Source of the DNA: an uncultured Actinomycetes bacterium
Lineage (GTDB): Bacteria; Actinomycetota; Actinomycetes; Mycobacteriales; Mycobacteriaceae
Reading direction: 5' to 3'
Length of the DNA: 46,827 bases
Assembly (NCBI GenBank): GCA_903877095.1
Contig: CAIRCP010000229.1
Coordinates: 1 to 46,827 of the forward strand
Numbering within the stretch: the first letter of the stretch is position 1; every line of letters starts with the position of its first letter. This document shows, piece by piece, positions 8,018 to 17,902 of the stretch. A program made the position numbers and the translations under genes. Below the pieces are notes generated by a model. That model was not told the DNA's origin. It searched no databases and was given only the letters and a program-made list of their open reading frames with translations.

Positions 8018-10885
8018 ATGAGCGCATCGAATTTCGTCGGTCGAGTTGGCGGATTGGCGGTGGCCCTTGGAGTGGGCGCGGCCATGTTCTCCGGCAGCGC
8101 GGTCGCCTGGGCGGACCGCGGGGGAGACACCGGCGCATCCGGGGGAAATGACTCCGGCTCGTCGTCGAACGCCCCGACCCGCGGCCATCGCGGGGCCGAG
8201 GTCGCGACTCCGGGCGGCGCAGCCGCCACCGTCGCGCGGGGACAGAGTGCTCAGGCAGAACCGCCCGTCGATCCGGTCGTCGTTCCCGACGCTGCGCGCA
8301 ACAGCGCTCCGCCTGCTGCGGTGACCGCTTCGGTGGCCCCCTTCGCCGCGGCGGTGGAGGCACCGGAGGCCGTGGAGCCCGCACCCGAGCCGGAAGCCGT
8401 CGTGGTCGAGGTCGCTCCGGAGCCCGTCGACGGCCCGGCTGTCGACGACCCTGTCATCAAGATCAGTACCGACCCCGTCGTCGACGAACCTGCGCCGATA
8501 TTCGAGGACTTGGTTCCGCCGGTCTTCATCGCCGACCCCCTGCCGGAGGCCGCCGACCCCGACGGCATCCAGGTGATCGCCTATGCCACCGGTAGCGACG
8601 GCTCCAACGACGCCGGCAACGACCCGTCCGGGCCCGTCGACTCGGCCCTGTCCGACCTGGTCCTGGCTTCGTTCATCCGGCGCGAGACCACCTCGTCCGC
8701 CGCCGCCACCGACTCGCCGTCGGCCCTGGTCACCTCGTCGGCGACGGCTTCGGCGCCGATCACCCTTGCTCCGGTAACCACCTATTACGACGGCATCGTC
8801 CAGGGCAATCTGAACGTCACCACGGCCAGCGGATGCGGCACGGTCGGCAACGACTGCAAGCTTGATTACTCGCTGGCCGGTTCGTCCGCGGGCGGCAAGG
8901 CAAGCTTCAACAACGTGCCGACGGGGTTGCCGGGCGGCGGCGCTGGCAGCTACACCCTGCTCCCCTACGCCACCTGGATCAACCCGTCGAACCCGATCGC
9001 GTTGCCCACCCCGAGTGGCACGCAGGACTTCACCGTCCGGGTCAGTGAGAACACGAAGTTCGATCAGACCCTCAGGGGCATCCCGCTGATCGGCGACCTG
9101 ATCTTCAAGCCGATCATCAGCCTGATGCAGCAGACTCCGTTCCTCGGGACCTTGCTGGCGCCGCTCATCGGCAACACGATCACCCAGACGATCTCGACGA
9201 ACCTGACTCAGCTGGTGCCCGCCGGGAAGCAGGTGGCCTACACCTACAAGGTCACGTCCTTCGACGGCACCGTCCTCAGCATGAACTACTTCCCGGCCGC
9301 GGCGCCGTCGCTGGTCCTACCCGGGCAGAAGCAGGCCACGATCTTCAACGGCCCCGGCCTCGGCGGGTTTGGCACCCGCGACCCCTACGCATCATCCGGC
9401 GCCGCCGGCTCTGTTCCCGGCCTGAACTTGATGCGCGGTCAGGGGTTGCCGGGACCGCTCGCCTCCGCTCCGCTCGGGTTCAACGTCATCACCTGGGATC
9501 CGCGCGGGGTATGGGACTCGGGCGGCATTCTGCAGTTGGACAACCCGTTCTACGAGGGCCGTGACGTCTCGGCGCTGATCGATTGGGCCAACGCCAACAC
9601 CCCGCTGCTCAACGAGGGCGGCAAACCGGACGTTGCGATGATGGGCGGCTCCTATGGCGGCGGCATCCAGATGACCACCGTCGACCCGCGCATCAGGTCG
9701 ATCGTGCCCTCGATCGCCTGGAACTCGCTCAATGAGTCGATCTACCCGACCGGCATCTTCAAGACCGCGTGGGCCAACAACCTGGCGGAGGCGTTGCTGC
9801 TCACCGGAGCGTCGTCGCTCAGCCGGATTAACTCGCAGATCACCCAGGCACTCATCACCGGCAATCTGTTCGCGTTCGTCACCGAGACGGCTCAGGCCGT
9901 GCTTGCCAGTACCGGGCCGACCGCGCTGCTGACCAAGCTGAACATCCCGACGATGTATGACCAGGGCATTATCGACGCGCTGTTCCCGTTGCAGCAGGGC
10001 CTCGACAACGCCCAGACACAGCTGGAGCAGAACCCCTTCTTCGTCGGCAAAGCCGATCTGGTCAAGATGATCTGGTTCTGCGGCGGTCACGGCATTTGCA
10101 CCACTCAGACTCTGCAACAGCAGACCGCGCAGAACACGGTGATGTTCTTGGAGAACATGGTCTGGGTGAACAAGTACACGAAGGACTATCTGGCGGGCAT
10201 TCCGGAGATCAACGGTCTCCTCAACGGTCTGCTGTCCGCTACCGCGCCGTTCCAGTGGTGGGATCAGAAGGGGACGGCATTGGCCTCGTTCGTGGGCATG
10301 CCCTGGACCAGCGCCTTCCAGAACACCGCCCCGATCGTGGTGAGCCAGGCCGCCGGCGGCCGGATCAACTCCTTCACCAGCGTGTCGGGTCCGCTGACGC
10401 CGTCGGATCCCGCCGGCGCGGTGTGCGGTGCCGGCCTGGGATTCGCCTGCCAGTTCCCGTTTAACCAGGTGTTTGCCACCAAGGCCAAGAACGCCGTCAA
10501 CGTCGATATCCCGATCACGCCGGCTTCCGGCTACATCGTCGGCGCGCCCAAGGTCAGCTTCACCTACTCGGGGGTCGGCAACGCGAAGGCGGTCTACGCC
10601 CAGATCGTCGACAACGCCACCGGCCAGGTCCTCGGGAACATCAACACGGCCATCCCGGTGACGCTCGACGGCAAGACACACACGATCGACGCGTTCGCCA
10701 TCGACAACATCGCTTACACCGCGCCGGCGACGGCGTCGAGCCTGACGCTGCAGATCGTCGCCAACTCCTCGCTGTACCAGAACACCAGCGTGAACTGGGG
10801 AGTGGACATCAACAAACTGACGGTGAGCCTGCCGACGACCGGCACAGCCGTCCCGAACCCCGTCCCGGGGTTGATTCCGGCGTAG
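8018..10885 (+). CDS. Exported CocE/NonD-type alpha/beta hydrolase with long low-complexity N-terminus
   Basis: 955 residues. A signal peptide ends at SAVAWAD near residue 35, after a core (GLAVALGVGAAMFSG) that resembles the preceding protease's. About 220 residues rich in Pro, Ala, Val and acidic residues follow. The catalytic region shows FNGPGLGGFGTRDP, a FNVITWDPRGVWDSGG strand and the nucleophile elbow GGSYGGG with Ser545, as in X-Pro dipeptidyl-peptidase/CocE hydrolases (S15 clan). The last 130 residues look like the beta-rich C-terminal domain of that family. Two hydrophobic stretches around residues 350-405 lie before the hydrolase core. The start has GGAGG seven bases upstream. The gene is followed by a strong terminator. 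Esterase or peptidase activity on a surface substrate is possible; the substrate is not predictable from sequence. Confidence 0.75.
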   Translation: MSASNFVGRVGGLAVALGVGAAMFSGSAVAWADRGGDTGASGGNDSGSSSNAPTRGHRGAEVATPGGAAATVARGQSAQAEPPVDPVVVPDAARNSAPPAAVTASVAPFAAAVEAPEAVEPAPEPEAVVVEVAPEPVDGPAVDDPVIKISTDPVVDEPAPIFEDLVPPVFIADPLPEAADPDGIQVIAYATGSDGSNDAGNDPSGPVDSALSDLVLASFIRRETTSSAAATDSPSALVTSSATASAPITLAPVTTYYDGIVQGNLNVTTASGCGTVGNDCKLDYSLAGSSAGGKASFNNVPTGLPGGGAGSYTLLPYATWINPSNPIALPTPSGTQDFTVRVSENTKFDQTLRGIPLIGDLIFKPIISLMQQTPFLGTLLAPLIGNTITQTISTNLTQLVPAGKQVAYTYKVTSFDGTVLSMNYFPAAAPSLVLPGQKQATIFNGPGLGGFGTRDPYASSGAAGSVPGLNLMRGQGLPGPLASAPLGFNVITWDPRGVWDSGGILQLDNPFYEGRDVSALIDWANANTPLLNEGGKPDVAMMGGSYGGGIQMTTVDPRIRSIVPSIAWNSLNESIYPTGIFKTAWANNLAEALLLTGASSLSRINSQITQALITGNLFAFVTETAQAVLASTGPTALLTKLNIPTMYDQGIIDALFPLQQGLDNAQTQLEQNPFFVGKADLVKMIWFCGGHGICTTQTLQQQTAQNTVMFLENMVWVNKYTKDYLAGIPEINGLLNGLLSATAPFQWWDQKGTALASFVGMPWTSAFQNTAPIVVSQAAGGRINSFTSVSGPLTPSDPAGAVCGAGLGFACQFPFNQVFATKAKNAVNVDIPITPASGYIVGAPKVSFTYSGVGNAKAVYAQIVDNATGQVLGNINTAIPVTLDGKTHTIDAFAIDNIAYTAPATASSLTLQIVANSSLYQNTSVNWGVDINKLTVSLPTTGTAVPNPVPGLIPA

Positions 10886-10912
10886 GACAGCACCGGTATT
10901 TGTCGCAAAGCC

Positions 10913-10950
10913 GAACCCGCCGAGGACTCGTCCTCGGCGGGTTCGCTTTT
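10913..10950 (+). terminator. Strong intrinsic terminator
   Basis: Positions 10913-10927 and 10930-10944 form a perfect 15-bp inverted repeat separated by two bases, followed by GCTTTTCT. It lies 28 bases after the hydrolase stop and 13 bases before the convergent lucA stop, so it probably ends both transcripts. Confidence 0.85.
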
Positions 10951-10956
10951 CTAGCT

Positions 10957-11736
10957 CTAGCGGCCCAGGCGCCGCCGGCTCTTGCCGGCGGGTCGCTTGT
11001 TACGCAGAGCGACCTGCTGATCGGCTTCGGCGACCTCGGTATCGGTATCGGTATCGGTTGCGCCGGAATCGGTCGTAGCGTCACCGGTCTCGGCGTCGGA
11101 CTCGACGGTCACGACCACCTCGGTTGCCGCGCTATCGGTGTCGGTGACGACGATGATCTCGTCAGCCGGGGTCTCCGCTGCGTCAGCGGCCTCCGTGGCC
11201 TCGCTCGCCGGCGTGGCCTTCTGTCTACCGCGCTTGGTGGTCGGCTTCTTGGCCGCGGCGCTGACCTTCTTCGCCTTCTGGCTCTTGGCCTTCGGCGGCT
11301 TGGGTGCAGTCGGAGCCTGCTCGGCGACGAACGACAGGTACAAGGCGAGCAGTCCGAGGATGGCGATCGCCCCCGCGGCGCCGTAGACACCGAACAGCCA
11401 CGGGGCGCCCACCTGGAGGCGCAGCCAGATCTCGACGATCGCGGTGAGCAGGATCAGCGCTCCGGCGACCACGTGCAGCAACGCCGACCATGCCCGCAGA
11501 CGCAGTGCGAATTCCGGCGGGCGCGGCGTGGCTCCCAGGCCGGTCTTGAGCAGTTGCAACACCGGCCACGCCGCCAGGCCGATTGGAATCCCCGCTGCGA
11601 TCCGGCCGGCGGTGGCCAGGGTGCGGGGGATGTCCCCGGTCAGAACCCACCAGCGCGGCAGCACAAAGACGATGTAGAGCAGGGCGCCAAGCCCGAAAAG
11701 AGCAAGGTGCAGTGCCCTCGCAGCCGAGGTCCGCAT
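10957..11736 (-). CDS. lucA: LucA-like membrane protein, lipid uptake coordinator (Rv3723 homologue)
   Basis: 259 residues with four hydrophobic segments in the first 140 residues: 7-25, about 45-63, 84-104 and 114-137. A Lys/Ala-rich cytoplasmic stretch (KAKSQKAKKVSAAAKKP) and an acidic Asp/Thr/Glu-rich tail ending in KSRRRLGR follow. LucA in M. tuberculosis stabilises the Mce1 and Mce4 fatty-acid and cholesterol importers. The assignment here rests on the membrane layout and on the conserved place next to the aspartate aminotransferase gene, in the same divergent orientation as Rv3722c/Rv3723. The tail contains a TATCGG hexamer repeat around 11039-11058, read as Asp-Thr repeats. The ATG is preceded by AAGGAG, and TACAGT lies a few bases further upstream as a possible -10. 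Confidence 0.75.
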   Translation of the reverse strand: MRTSAARALHLALFGLGALLYIVFVLPRWWVLTGDIPRTLATAGRIAAGIPIGLAAWPVLQLLKTGLGATPRPPEFALRLRAWSALLHVVAGALILLTAIVEIWLRLQVGAPWLFGVYGAAGAIAILGLLALYLSFVAEQAPTAPKPPKAKSQKAKKVSAAAKKPTTKRGRQKATPASEATEAADAAETPADEIIVVTDTDSAATEVVVTVESDAETGDATTDSGATDTDTDTEVAEADQQVALRNKRPAGKSRRRLGR

Positions 11737-11811
11737 GCAACTCCTTGACTGTATGGAAACCCCGGGGTGCGACCGGCCGTCGATTCGGTGATCGCACCCC
11801 GGGATCGGGTG

Positions 11812-11897
11812 CGGAGGATAGGGGATTTGAACCCCTGAGGGCTATTAACCCAACCCGCGTTCCAGGCGAGCGCCATAGGCCACTAGGCGAATCCTCC
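11812..11897 (-). tRNA. tRNA-Ser (anticodon GGA)
   Basis: 86-nt tRNA. The acceptor stem is GGAGGAT paired with ATCCTCC, with G as discriminator base. The anticodon loop CTGGAAC, with GGA in the middle, is closed by a five-pair stem. A long class II variable arm (GGGTTGGGTTAATAGCCC region) and a GGTTCAAATCC T-arm follow. The long variable arm and GGA anticodon identify serine, reading UCC and UCU. The CCA end is not encoded. It lies between lucA and the SRP RNA gene. Confidence 0.95.
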
Positions 11898-11977
11898 GTC
11901 GGCAATGGTAGCCGACCCGCCAGTCCGCTGTTCTCGACCGGCCGTGCCCGCGACGACCAGCCGGTATTACACTCTGG

Positions 11978-12068
11978 TTCGGACCCCGCGCGGCGTCCAT
12001 CCTGTGAACTCCCCCAGGGCCGGAAGGCAGCAAGGGTCAACGGGCTCTGGCGGGTGCGCGGGGTCCCC
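11978..12068 (+). ncRNA. ffs: Small signal recognition particle RNA (4.5S)
   Basis: The ends, GGACCCCGCGC at 11981-11991 and GCGCGGGGTCC at 12056-12066, pair to close a long hairpin. Its tip carries the conserved Ffh-binding segment GGCCGGAAGGCAGCAAGGGT at about 12018-12037. This is the bacterial small SRP RNA that targets nascent membrane proteins with Ffh. The exact 5' and 3' ends are estimated. It lies just upstream of the aspartate aminotransferase gene on the same strand, as I recall for M. tuberculosis. Confidence 0.92.
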
Positions 12069-12072
12069 TTAA

Positions 12073-13389
<1,317 letters not shown>

Positions 13390-13409
13390 AGCCTGTCATG
13401 GCCGGTCGG

Positions 13410-13424
13410 TAGCCTGCGGAGGTG
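13410..13424 (+). promoter_or_regulatory. Candidate leaderless promoter of dnaX
   Basis: TAGCCT at 13410-13415 fits TANNNT and is followed by six bases and then the GTG start. The purines directly abutting the GTG are too close to act as a normal ribosome binding site, so transcription probably begins at or next to the start codon. Confidence 0.45.
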
Positions 13425-15377
13425 GCGCTTTACCGCAAGTACCGACCGGCGACCTTCGCCGAGGTAGTGGGTCAGGAGCACGTCACCGAACCGTTGTCGA
13501 CCGCTCTGACGGCGGGCCGGATCAACCACGCCTACCTGTTCTCCGGTCCGCGCGGTTGCGGCAAGACATCCTCGGCGCGGATCCTCGCCCGGTCGCTGAA
13601 CTGCGAGCAGGGCCCCACGCCGACGCCGTGCGGGGTGTGCGCCTCGTGCCTCGCGCTGGCCCCCAACGGCGGCGGGTCATTCGACGTCGTCGAACTCGAC
13701 GCGGCCAGCCACGGCGGGGTGGACGACACGCGCGATCTGCGGGACCGGGCGTCATTCGCGCCGGCGCAGAGCCGCTACCGGATCTTCATCGTCGACGAAG
13801 CGCACATGGTCACCACAGCGGGGTTCAACGCGCTGTTGAAGATCGTCGAGGAACCGCCTGAGCATGTGATCTTCGTCTTCGCCACCACCGAACCGGAGAA
13901 GGTGCTGCCGACCATCCGGTCGCGCACCCACCACTACCCGTTCCGGTTGCTGGCGCCCAAGACCATGCGCGGTCTGGTCGAGAAGATCCTGGTCTCCGAG
14001 GACGTCCACGTCGACGACGCGGTCTTCCCCCTGGTCATCCGGGCCGGCGGGGGATCGCCGCGGGACACCTTGAGCGTGCTCGACCAGTTGCTGGCCGGCG
14101 CCGAGGGCAACCGCGTGCACTATCAGCGCGCACTGGCCCTGCTGGGTGCCACCGACGTGGCACTCATCGACGAGGCCGTCGACGCGCTGGCTGCCGGTGA
14201 CGCTGCTGCACTGTTCGGCGCCGTGGAATCGGTCATCGACGCCGGGCACGACCCCCGCCGGTTCGCCACCGATCTGCTGGAGCGGTTCCGGGATCTCATT
14301 GTGCTGCAGGCAGTTCCGGACGCCGCCAGCCGCGGGGTGGTGGACGCGCCCGGCGACGTGCTGGAGCGGATGCGCGACCAGGCCAGCCGGATCGGCTCGG
14401 CGACGCTGGCCCGCTACGCCGAGGTGGTGCACGCCGGCCTGGGGGAGATGCGGGGTGCCACCGCGCCGCGCCTGCTGCTGGAGGTGGTCTGCGCCCGGTT
14501 GCTGCTGCCGTCGGCAAGCGACTCCGAGGCGGCTCTGCTGCAACGCATCGAACGCATCGAGACCCGTCTGGATATCACGATCCCGACAGCCGAAACAGCG
14601 GCGGGTGCGGCGCCGTCGTCGGGTAAGCAATACGTCCGCAGGACGCAGGCGGCGCCGCCTCCCGCGCCGAAACTGCAACCAGAGCGGCCTGAGCCCGCTG
14701 CGGAACGCGCTGGCGGCAGACTCGATGAGAAGGCGCCCCAGTCCGTGCCGCCTCCTACGCCGAAACTGCAACCAGAGCGGCCTGAACCCGCTGCGGACCG
14801 CTCTGACGGCAATCTCGGTGCGAAAGCGCCGCCTGCACCGCCGAAGCCGGCCGCTGCGCCTACTCCGCCGAAGCCGGCGGCTGCGCCTACTCCGCCGAAG
14901 CCCGCCGCAGCACCGGCGCCCGCTGAGCCTGACGCGGCCGCCGTGCGACAGATGTGGCCGACCGTGCGGGAGAAGGTCCGTCAACGCAGCCGCAGCACCG
15001 AGGCCATGCTGGCCGCTGCGATCGTTCGCGCGGTTGAGGGAGACACCCTCGTCCTTGCCCACCCGTCGGCCCCGCTGGCCAAGCGCCTGACTGAGCAGCA
15101 CAACGTCGATGTCATCCGCGAGGCCTTGAAGGATAGCCTCGGCGTCAACTGGCGGGTGCGCTGCGAGGTCGGCGGCGGCGTGCCCCACCCGGCCAGTGCA
15201 CCGCTGCCTCCCGAACCGCAGCCGGATCCGGTGGACGCCCAGCGTGCCGAAGAGGACGAACTGATCGCCGAGGCCGTCCGCGATGCCGGCGCGGACGCCG
15301 CGCCTCGGCGCGACCCCGAGGAAGTGGCGCTCGAACTGCTCAAGACCGAACTGGGCGCACGACCGATCGACGGCTGA
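13422..15377 (+). CDS. dnaX: DNA polymerase III gamma/tau subunit
   Basis: 651-residue clamp-loader ATPase of the replicative polymerase. The AAA+ core shows GPRGCGKT (Walker A, residues 42-49), a zinc module with Cys61, Cys70, Cys73 and Cys76, and DEAH at 125-128. After the collar domain comes a long Pro/Ala linker, about residues 390-510, which makes the protein longer than the M. tuberculosis form of about 580 residues. The linker contains two sets of tandem repeats, annotated separately. The C-terminal domain beginning AAVRQMWPTVREKVRQ is the part expected to contact other replisome proteins. No A-rich slippery sequence like the one that makes gamma in E. coli was seen. A small SRPBCC gene follows. 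Confidence 0.95.
   Translation: MALYRKYRPATFAEVVGQEHVTEPLSTALTAGRINHAYLFSGPRGCGKTSSARILARSLNCEQGPTPTPCGVCASCLALAPNGGGSFDVVELDAASHGGVDDTRDLRDRASFAPAQSRYRIFIVDEAHMVTTAGFNALLKIVEEPPEHVIFVFATTEPEKVLPTIRSRTHHYPFRLLAPKTMRGLVEKILVSEDVHVDDAVFPLVIRAGGGSPRDTLSVLDQLLAGAEGNRVHYQRALALLGATDVALIDEAVDALAAGDAAALFGAVESVIDAGHDPRRFATDLLERFRDLIVLQAVPDAASRGVVDAPGDVLERMRDQASRIGSATLARYAEVVHAGLGEMRGATAPRLLLEVVCARLLLPSASDSEAALLQRIERIETRLDITIPTAETAAGAAPSSGKQYVRRTQAAPPPAPKLQPERPEPAAERAGGRLDEKAPQSVPPPTPKLQPERPEPAADRSDGNLGAKAPPAPPKPAAAPTPPKPAAAPTPPKPAAAPAPAEPDAAAVRQMWPTVREKVRQRSRSTEAMLAAAIVRAVEGDTLVLAHPSAPLAKRLTEQHNVDVIREALKDSLGVNWRVRCEVGGGVPHPASAPLPPEPQPDPVDAQRAEEDELIAEAVRDAGADAAPRRDPEEVALELLKTELGARPIDG
14655..14918 (+). 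repeat. In-frame tandem repeats in the dnaX linker
   Basis: A 93-bp unit (31 residues, beginning PPPAPKLQPERPEPAA) occurs at 14655-14747 and 14748-14840, with a nearly identical core of about 38 bases. It is followed by three 27-bp units encoding PPKPAAAPT-type nonamers at 14838-14918. All unit lengths are multiples of three, so the reading frame is kept. Confidence 0.85.
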
Positions 15378-15493
15378 GGACGCGGCTACGCCGTCCGGCG
15401 GTGGGCGGCCGATGCTCGCCCGTTGGTCACACTGACTACGCTGAGCGGCACCCGCAGCCACAGCGACCCCGGCTGCCGACTGTAGGAGCTTTG

Positions 15494-15937
15494 ATGGGAC
15501 AGGTCAGTGCCTCCAGCACCATCCTGATCGACGCTGCACCGGAAACCGTGCTCAACGCCGTCGCCGACTACCGCGATGTGCGCCCGCGGATTCTGTCGCC
15601 CGAGTACAGCCAGTACCGCGTCCTGGAGGGCGGCCAGGGGGAGGGCACCGTCGCGGCCTGGCGGTTGCAGGCCACCAAGTCCAGGTCGCGAGAGGTCCAG
15701 GCATCCGTCGACGTGGCCGGGCACACCGTCATCGAGAAGGACGCCAATTCATCCCTGGTGACCAATTGGACCGTCGCCCCGGCCGGTCCCGGCTCGAGCG
15801 TCACCCTCAAGACGACCTGGACCGGTGCCGGCGGGATCAAGGGATTCTTCGAGAAGACCTTCGCCCCGATCGGGCTGGGCAAGATCCAGTCCGAGGTGCT
15901 GGCCAACCTCAAGAAGCGGGTCGAGAACCCGAGTTAG
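15494..15937 (+). CDS. SRPBCC (polyketide cyclase/START-like) protein, Rv3718c homologue
   Basis: 147 residues with the SRPBCC pattern: an N-terminal strand (VSASSTILIDAAPETVLNAVADYRDV), a middle beta-sheet, and a C-terminal helix that lines the cavity (EKTFAPIGLGKIQSEVLANLKKRVE). Such proteins bind small hydrophobic ligands; the ligand is unknown here. The ATG is fixed by TAGGAG five bases upstream. It follows dnaX by about 115 bp, in the same relative position as the M. tuberculosis homologue, and converges on ami1. Confidence 0.8.
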   Translation: MGQVSASSTILIDAAPETVLNAVADYRDVRPRILSPEYSQYRVLEGGQGEGTVAAWRLQATKSRSREVQASVDVAGHTVIEKDANSSLVTNWTVAPAGPGSSVTLKTTWTGAGGIKGFFEKTFAPIGLGKIQSEVLANLKKRVENPS

Positions 15938-15952
15938 CTGTTCTCCACGGGG

Positions 15953-16717
15953 TTAGCCCGCCCGGGGCGGCTGGGTCTCCAGGAACCCCACGATGCCCCG
16001 GACCACCGCGTCGGCGTACTTCTGCCGGCCGTCGGGGCTCTCCATAAGGCCGGAGTCCACCGGGTTCTTCATGTTGCCCAACTCGACGAGGATCGACGGG
16101 TACTGGGCGAGGTTGAGTCCGGCGATGTCGGCGCGCGGGTTGAGTCCGTCGGTGCCGATGTAGGTCGACGGCGGTATCCCGGATCCGGCCAGTTGGTCGC
16201 GCATCATGCGGGCGAACTGAACCGACGGGCCGGCCTGCGCCGGGTTCAACGGCGGGCTGGAATACAAAATGTGGAAGCCGCGGCCGGTCGCTGGGCCGCC
16301 GTCGCCGTGGATCGACACCACCGCGTTGGGCTGGAGTGCGTTGGCCATCGCGGCGCGTTCGTCCACGCACGGGCCGACGGCGTCGTCGTTGCCGCGCGAC
16401 ATCGCGGTGCGCACGCCGAGTTGGTTGAGCGCGGCCCTGATCCGCAGCACGGTGTCCCAGGTGAAGGTGTGCTCGGGGTAGCCGTCGTCTGTGTTGGTGC
16501 CGGTAGCTTGGCAGTCCTTGGTGCCGCCGCGCCCGGTGGGCACCTGGCGCGTCATCGACGCGTCGTTGGCGCCGTTATGGCCGGGGTCGAGGAAGACGAT
16601 CATCCCGGCGACGCTGCCCGGTGCGGCGCGGGCGACCGGTGCTGCCAGCGACGACGCGGCGATCACCAGGCCGGCGGAGGCGGCGGCTACGACACGCTGC
16701 GCTGCGAACTTCAACAC
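15953..16717 (-). CDS. ami1: N-acetylmuramoyl-L-alanine amidase Ami1 (Rv3717 homologue)
   Basis: Zinc amidase of the Amidase_3 family that cuts the bond between muramic acid and the stem peptide in the cell wall. The start is set at GTG 16717, giving 254 residues with a hydrophobic signal segment ending at ARAAP near residue 33. An alternative GTG lies nine bases upstream. Zinc ligands are visible as DPGHNGAN (His47), YPEHTF (Glu82) and SIHGDG (His137), and the catalytic glutamate in LVELGNMKN (Glu212). Cys69 and Cys117 could form a disulfide. It is divergent from ybaB-recR. Known homologues act in septal peptidoglycan turnover and fragment recycling. Confidence 0.9.
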   Translation of the reverse strand: MLKFAAQRVVAAASAGLVIAASSLAAPVARAAPGSVAGMIVFLDPGHNGANDASMTRQVPTGRGGTKDCQATGTNTDDGYPEHTFTWDTVLRIRAALNQLGVRTAMSRGNDDAVGPCVDERAAMANALQPNAVVSIHGDGGPATGRGFHILYSSPPLNPAQAGPSVQFARMMRDQLAGSGIPPSTYIGTDGLNPRADIAGLNLAQYPSILVELGNMKNPVDSGLMESPDGRQKYADAVVRGIVGFLETQPPRAG

Positions 16718-16817
16718 GGACGCCACGGTAATCGGTCGCCGACTAGGGTTGAAAGTCACCGCGAGCCTGAAATGCCGGGCTGCAACGAACTTGAGACCAC
16801 AACGCAAGGAGACCGTC

Positions 16818-17216
16818 ATGCAACCCGGTGATCCAGGAAACCTGGGAGCCTTCGGCCTGCAGCCTCAACAGCCACAGATTTCGCCGGAACAGGCCATGCA
16901 GGGACTTCAGCAACTCCAGGCCGCACTCATCCAAGCCCATCAGATGCAGCACAAGCTGATGGAGGCCCAGCAGCAGATCGCGGCCACCGAGGTGCAGGGC
17001 CAGGCCGGCGACGGCGCGGTGGTGGTGGCGCTCAACGGCAGCGGCGAGGTGCTCGGCATCCGGATCGAGCCGCACGTGGTCGACCCCAACAACGTCGAGA
17101 ACCTGCAGAACCTCGTCGTGTGGGCGCTGCGGGACGCCGCCGAGAACATGCGCGAGCACGTCAAGGCCGTCCTGGGTCCGCTGGCCGCCGAATCCGGCCA
17201 GCCCCTGCCGGAGTAG
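16818..17216 (+). CDS. YbaB/EbfC family nucleoid-associated protein
   Basis: 132 residues. The N-terminus is Gln-rich, and a central helix ([29 protein letters not shown]) is a likely coiled-coil dimerisation element. A beta region ([18 protein letters not shown]) and a C-terminal helix follow, as in YbaB/EbfC proteins, which bind DNA as dimers without strict sequence preference. The gene has AAGGAGA before its ATG. It ends five bases before recR, the usual bacterial ybaB-recR pairing, so the two are very likely co-transcribed. It corresponds to Rv3716c. Confidence 0.9.
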   Translation: MQPGDPGNLGAFGLQPQQPQISPEQAMQGLQQLQAALIQAHQMQHKLMEAQQQIAATEVQGQAGDGAVVVALNGSGEVLGIRIEPHVVDPNNVENLQNLVVWALRDAAENMREHVKAVLGPLAAESGQPLPE

Positions 17217-17221
17217 GCGCC

Positions 17222-17833
17222 GTGTTCGAGGGCCCGGTCCAGGATCTGATCGACGAACTCGGCAAGCTGCCGGGTATCGGGCCCAAGAGCGCGCAGCGGA
17301 TCGCCTTCCATCTGATCTCGGTGGAGCCACCGGAGATCGACCGGCTCACCGCGGTGCTGTCACGGGTGCGTGACGGTGTGCGGTTCTGCGAAGTGTGCGG
17401 CAACGTCTCCGATGCGCAGCGCTGCCGTATCTGTAGCGACGCACGCCGGGACTGCTCGCTGGTGTGCGTGGTGGAGGAACCCAAGGACGTCCAGGCGGTC
17501 GAGCGCACCCGGGAGTTTCGCGGCCGTTACCACGTGCTTGGCGGCGCTTTGGACCCGCTGTCCGGTGTGGGGCCGGACCAGCTGCGAATTCGCCAGTTGC
17601 TCAACAGGATTGGCGAACGAGAAAACGGCGTCGACATCACCGAGGTGATCATCGCCACTGACCCGAACACCGAGGGCGAGGCCACCGCCACCTACCTGGT
17701 GCGCATGCTGCGCGACATCCCCGGGCTGACGGTCAGCCGGATCGCCTCCGGCCTGCCGATGGGCGGGGACCTGGAGTTCGCCGACGAACTGACACTCGGC
17801 CGCGCCCTGTCCGGGCGCCGCGAAATGGTCTGA
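17222..17833 (+). CDS. recR: Recombination mediator RecR
   Basis: 203 residues, exactly the usual length. The N-terminal helix-hairpin-helix ([19 protein letters not shown]) is followed by a four-cysteine zinc finger ([16 protein letters not shown]), a Toprim domain beginning [14 protein letters not shown], and a C-terminal Walker-B-like segment. RecR works with RecO to load RecA on single-stranded DNA. GTG at 17222 is the start. It is convergent with gatD, 69 bases away. Confidence 0.95.
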   Translation: MFEGPVQDLIDELGKLPGIGPKSAQRIAFHLISVEPPEIDRLTAVLSRVRDGVRFCEVCGNVSDAQRCRICSDARRDCSLVCVVEEPKDVQAVERTREFRGRYHVLGGALDPLSGVGPDQLRIRQLLNRIGERENGVDITEVIIATDPNTEGEATATYLVRMLRDIPGLTVSRIASGLPMGGDLEFADELTLGRALSGRREMV

Positions 17834-17867
17834 GCGCTGGCTTTGGGGAGATCCGCGACTTCCGCGT

Positions 17868-17883
17868 GGTCACGAGTGTGACC
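17868..17883. terminator. Weak hairpin between convergent recR and gatD
   Basis: GGTCAC and GTGACC at 17868-17883 form a six-pair stem with a four-base loop. It lies in the gap between two convergent genes and has no T-run. It is offered only as a possible bidirectional stop. Confidence 0.25.
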
Positions 17884-17902
17884 GTCGACCCGGCTGAGCG
17901 GT

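Noticed and set aside
14600..14700. E. coli-style frameshift site in dnaX
   Set aside because: No A-rich slippery heptamer is present in the linker, so a separate gamma product cannot be predicted.
13752..15461. 569-codon antisense frame over dnaX
   Set aside because: Arg-rich shadow of the repeated linker and conserved dnaX core; the sense gene is certain.
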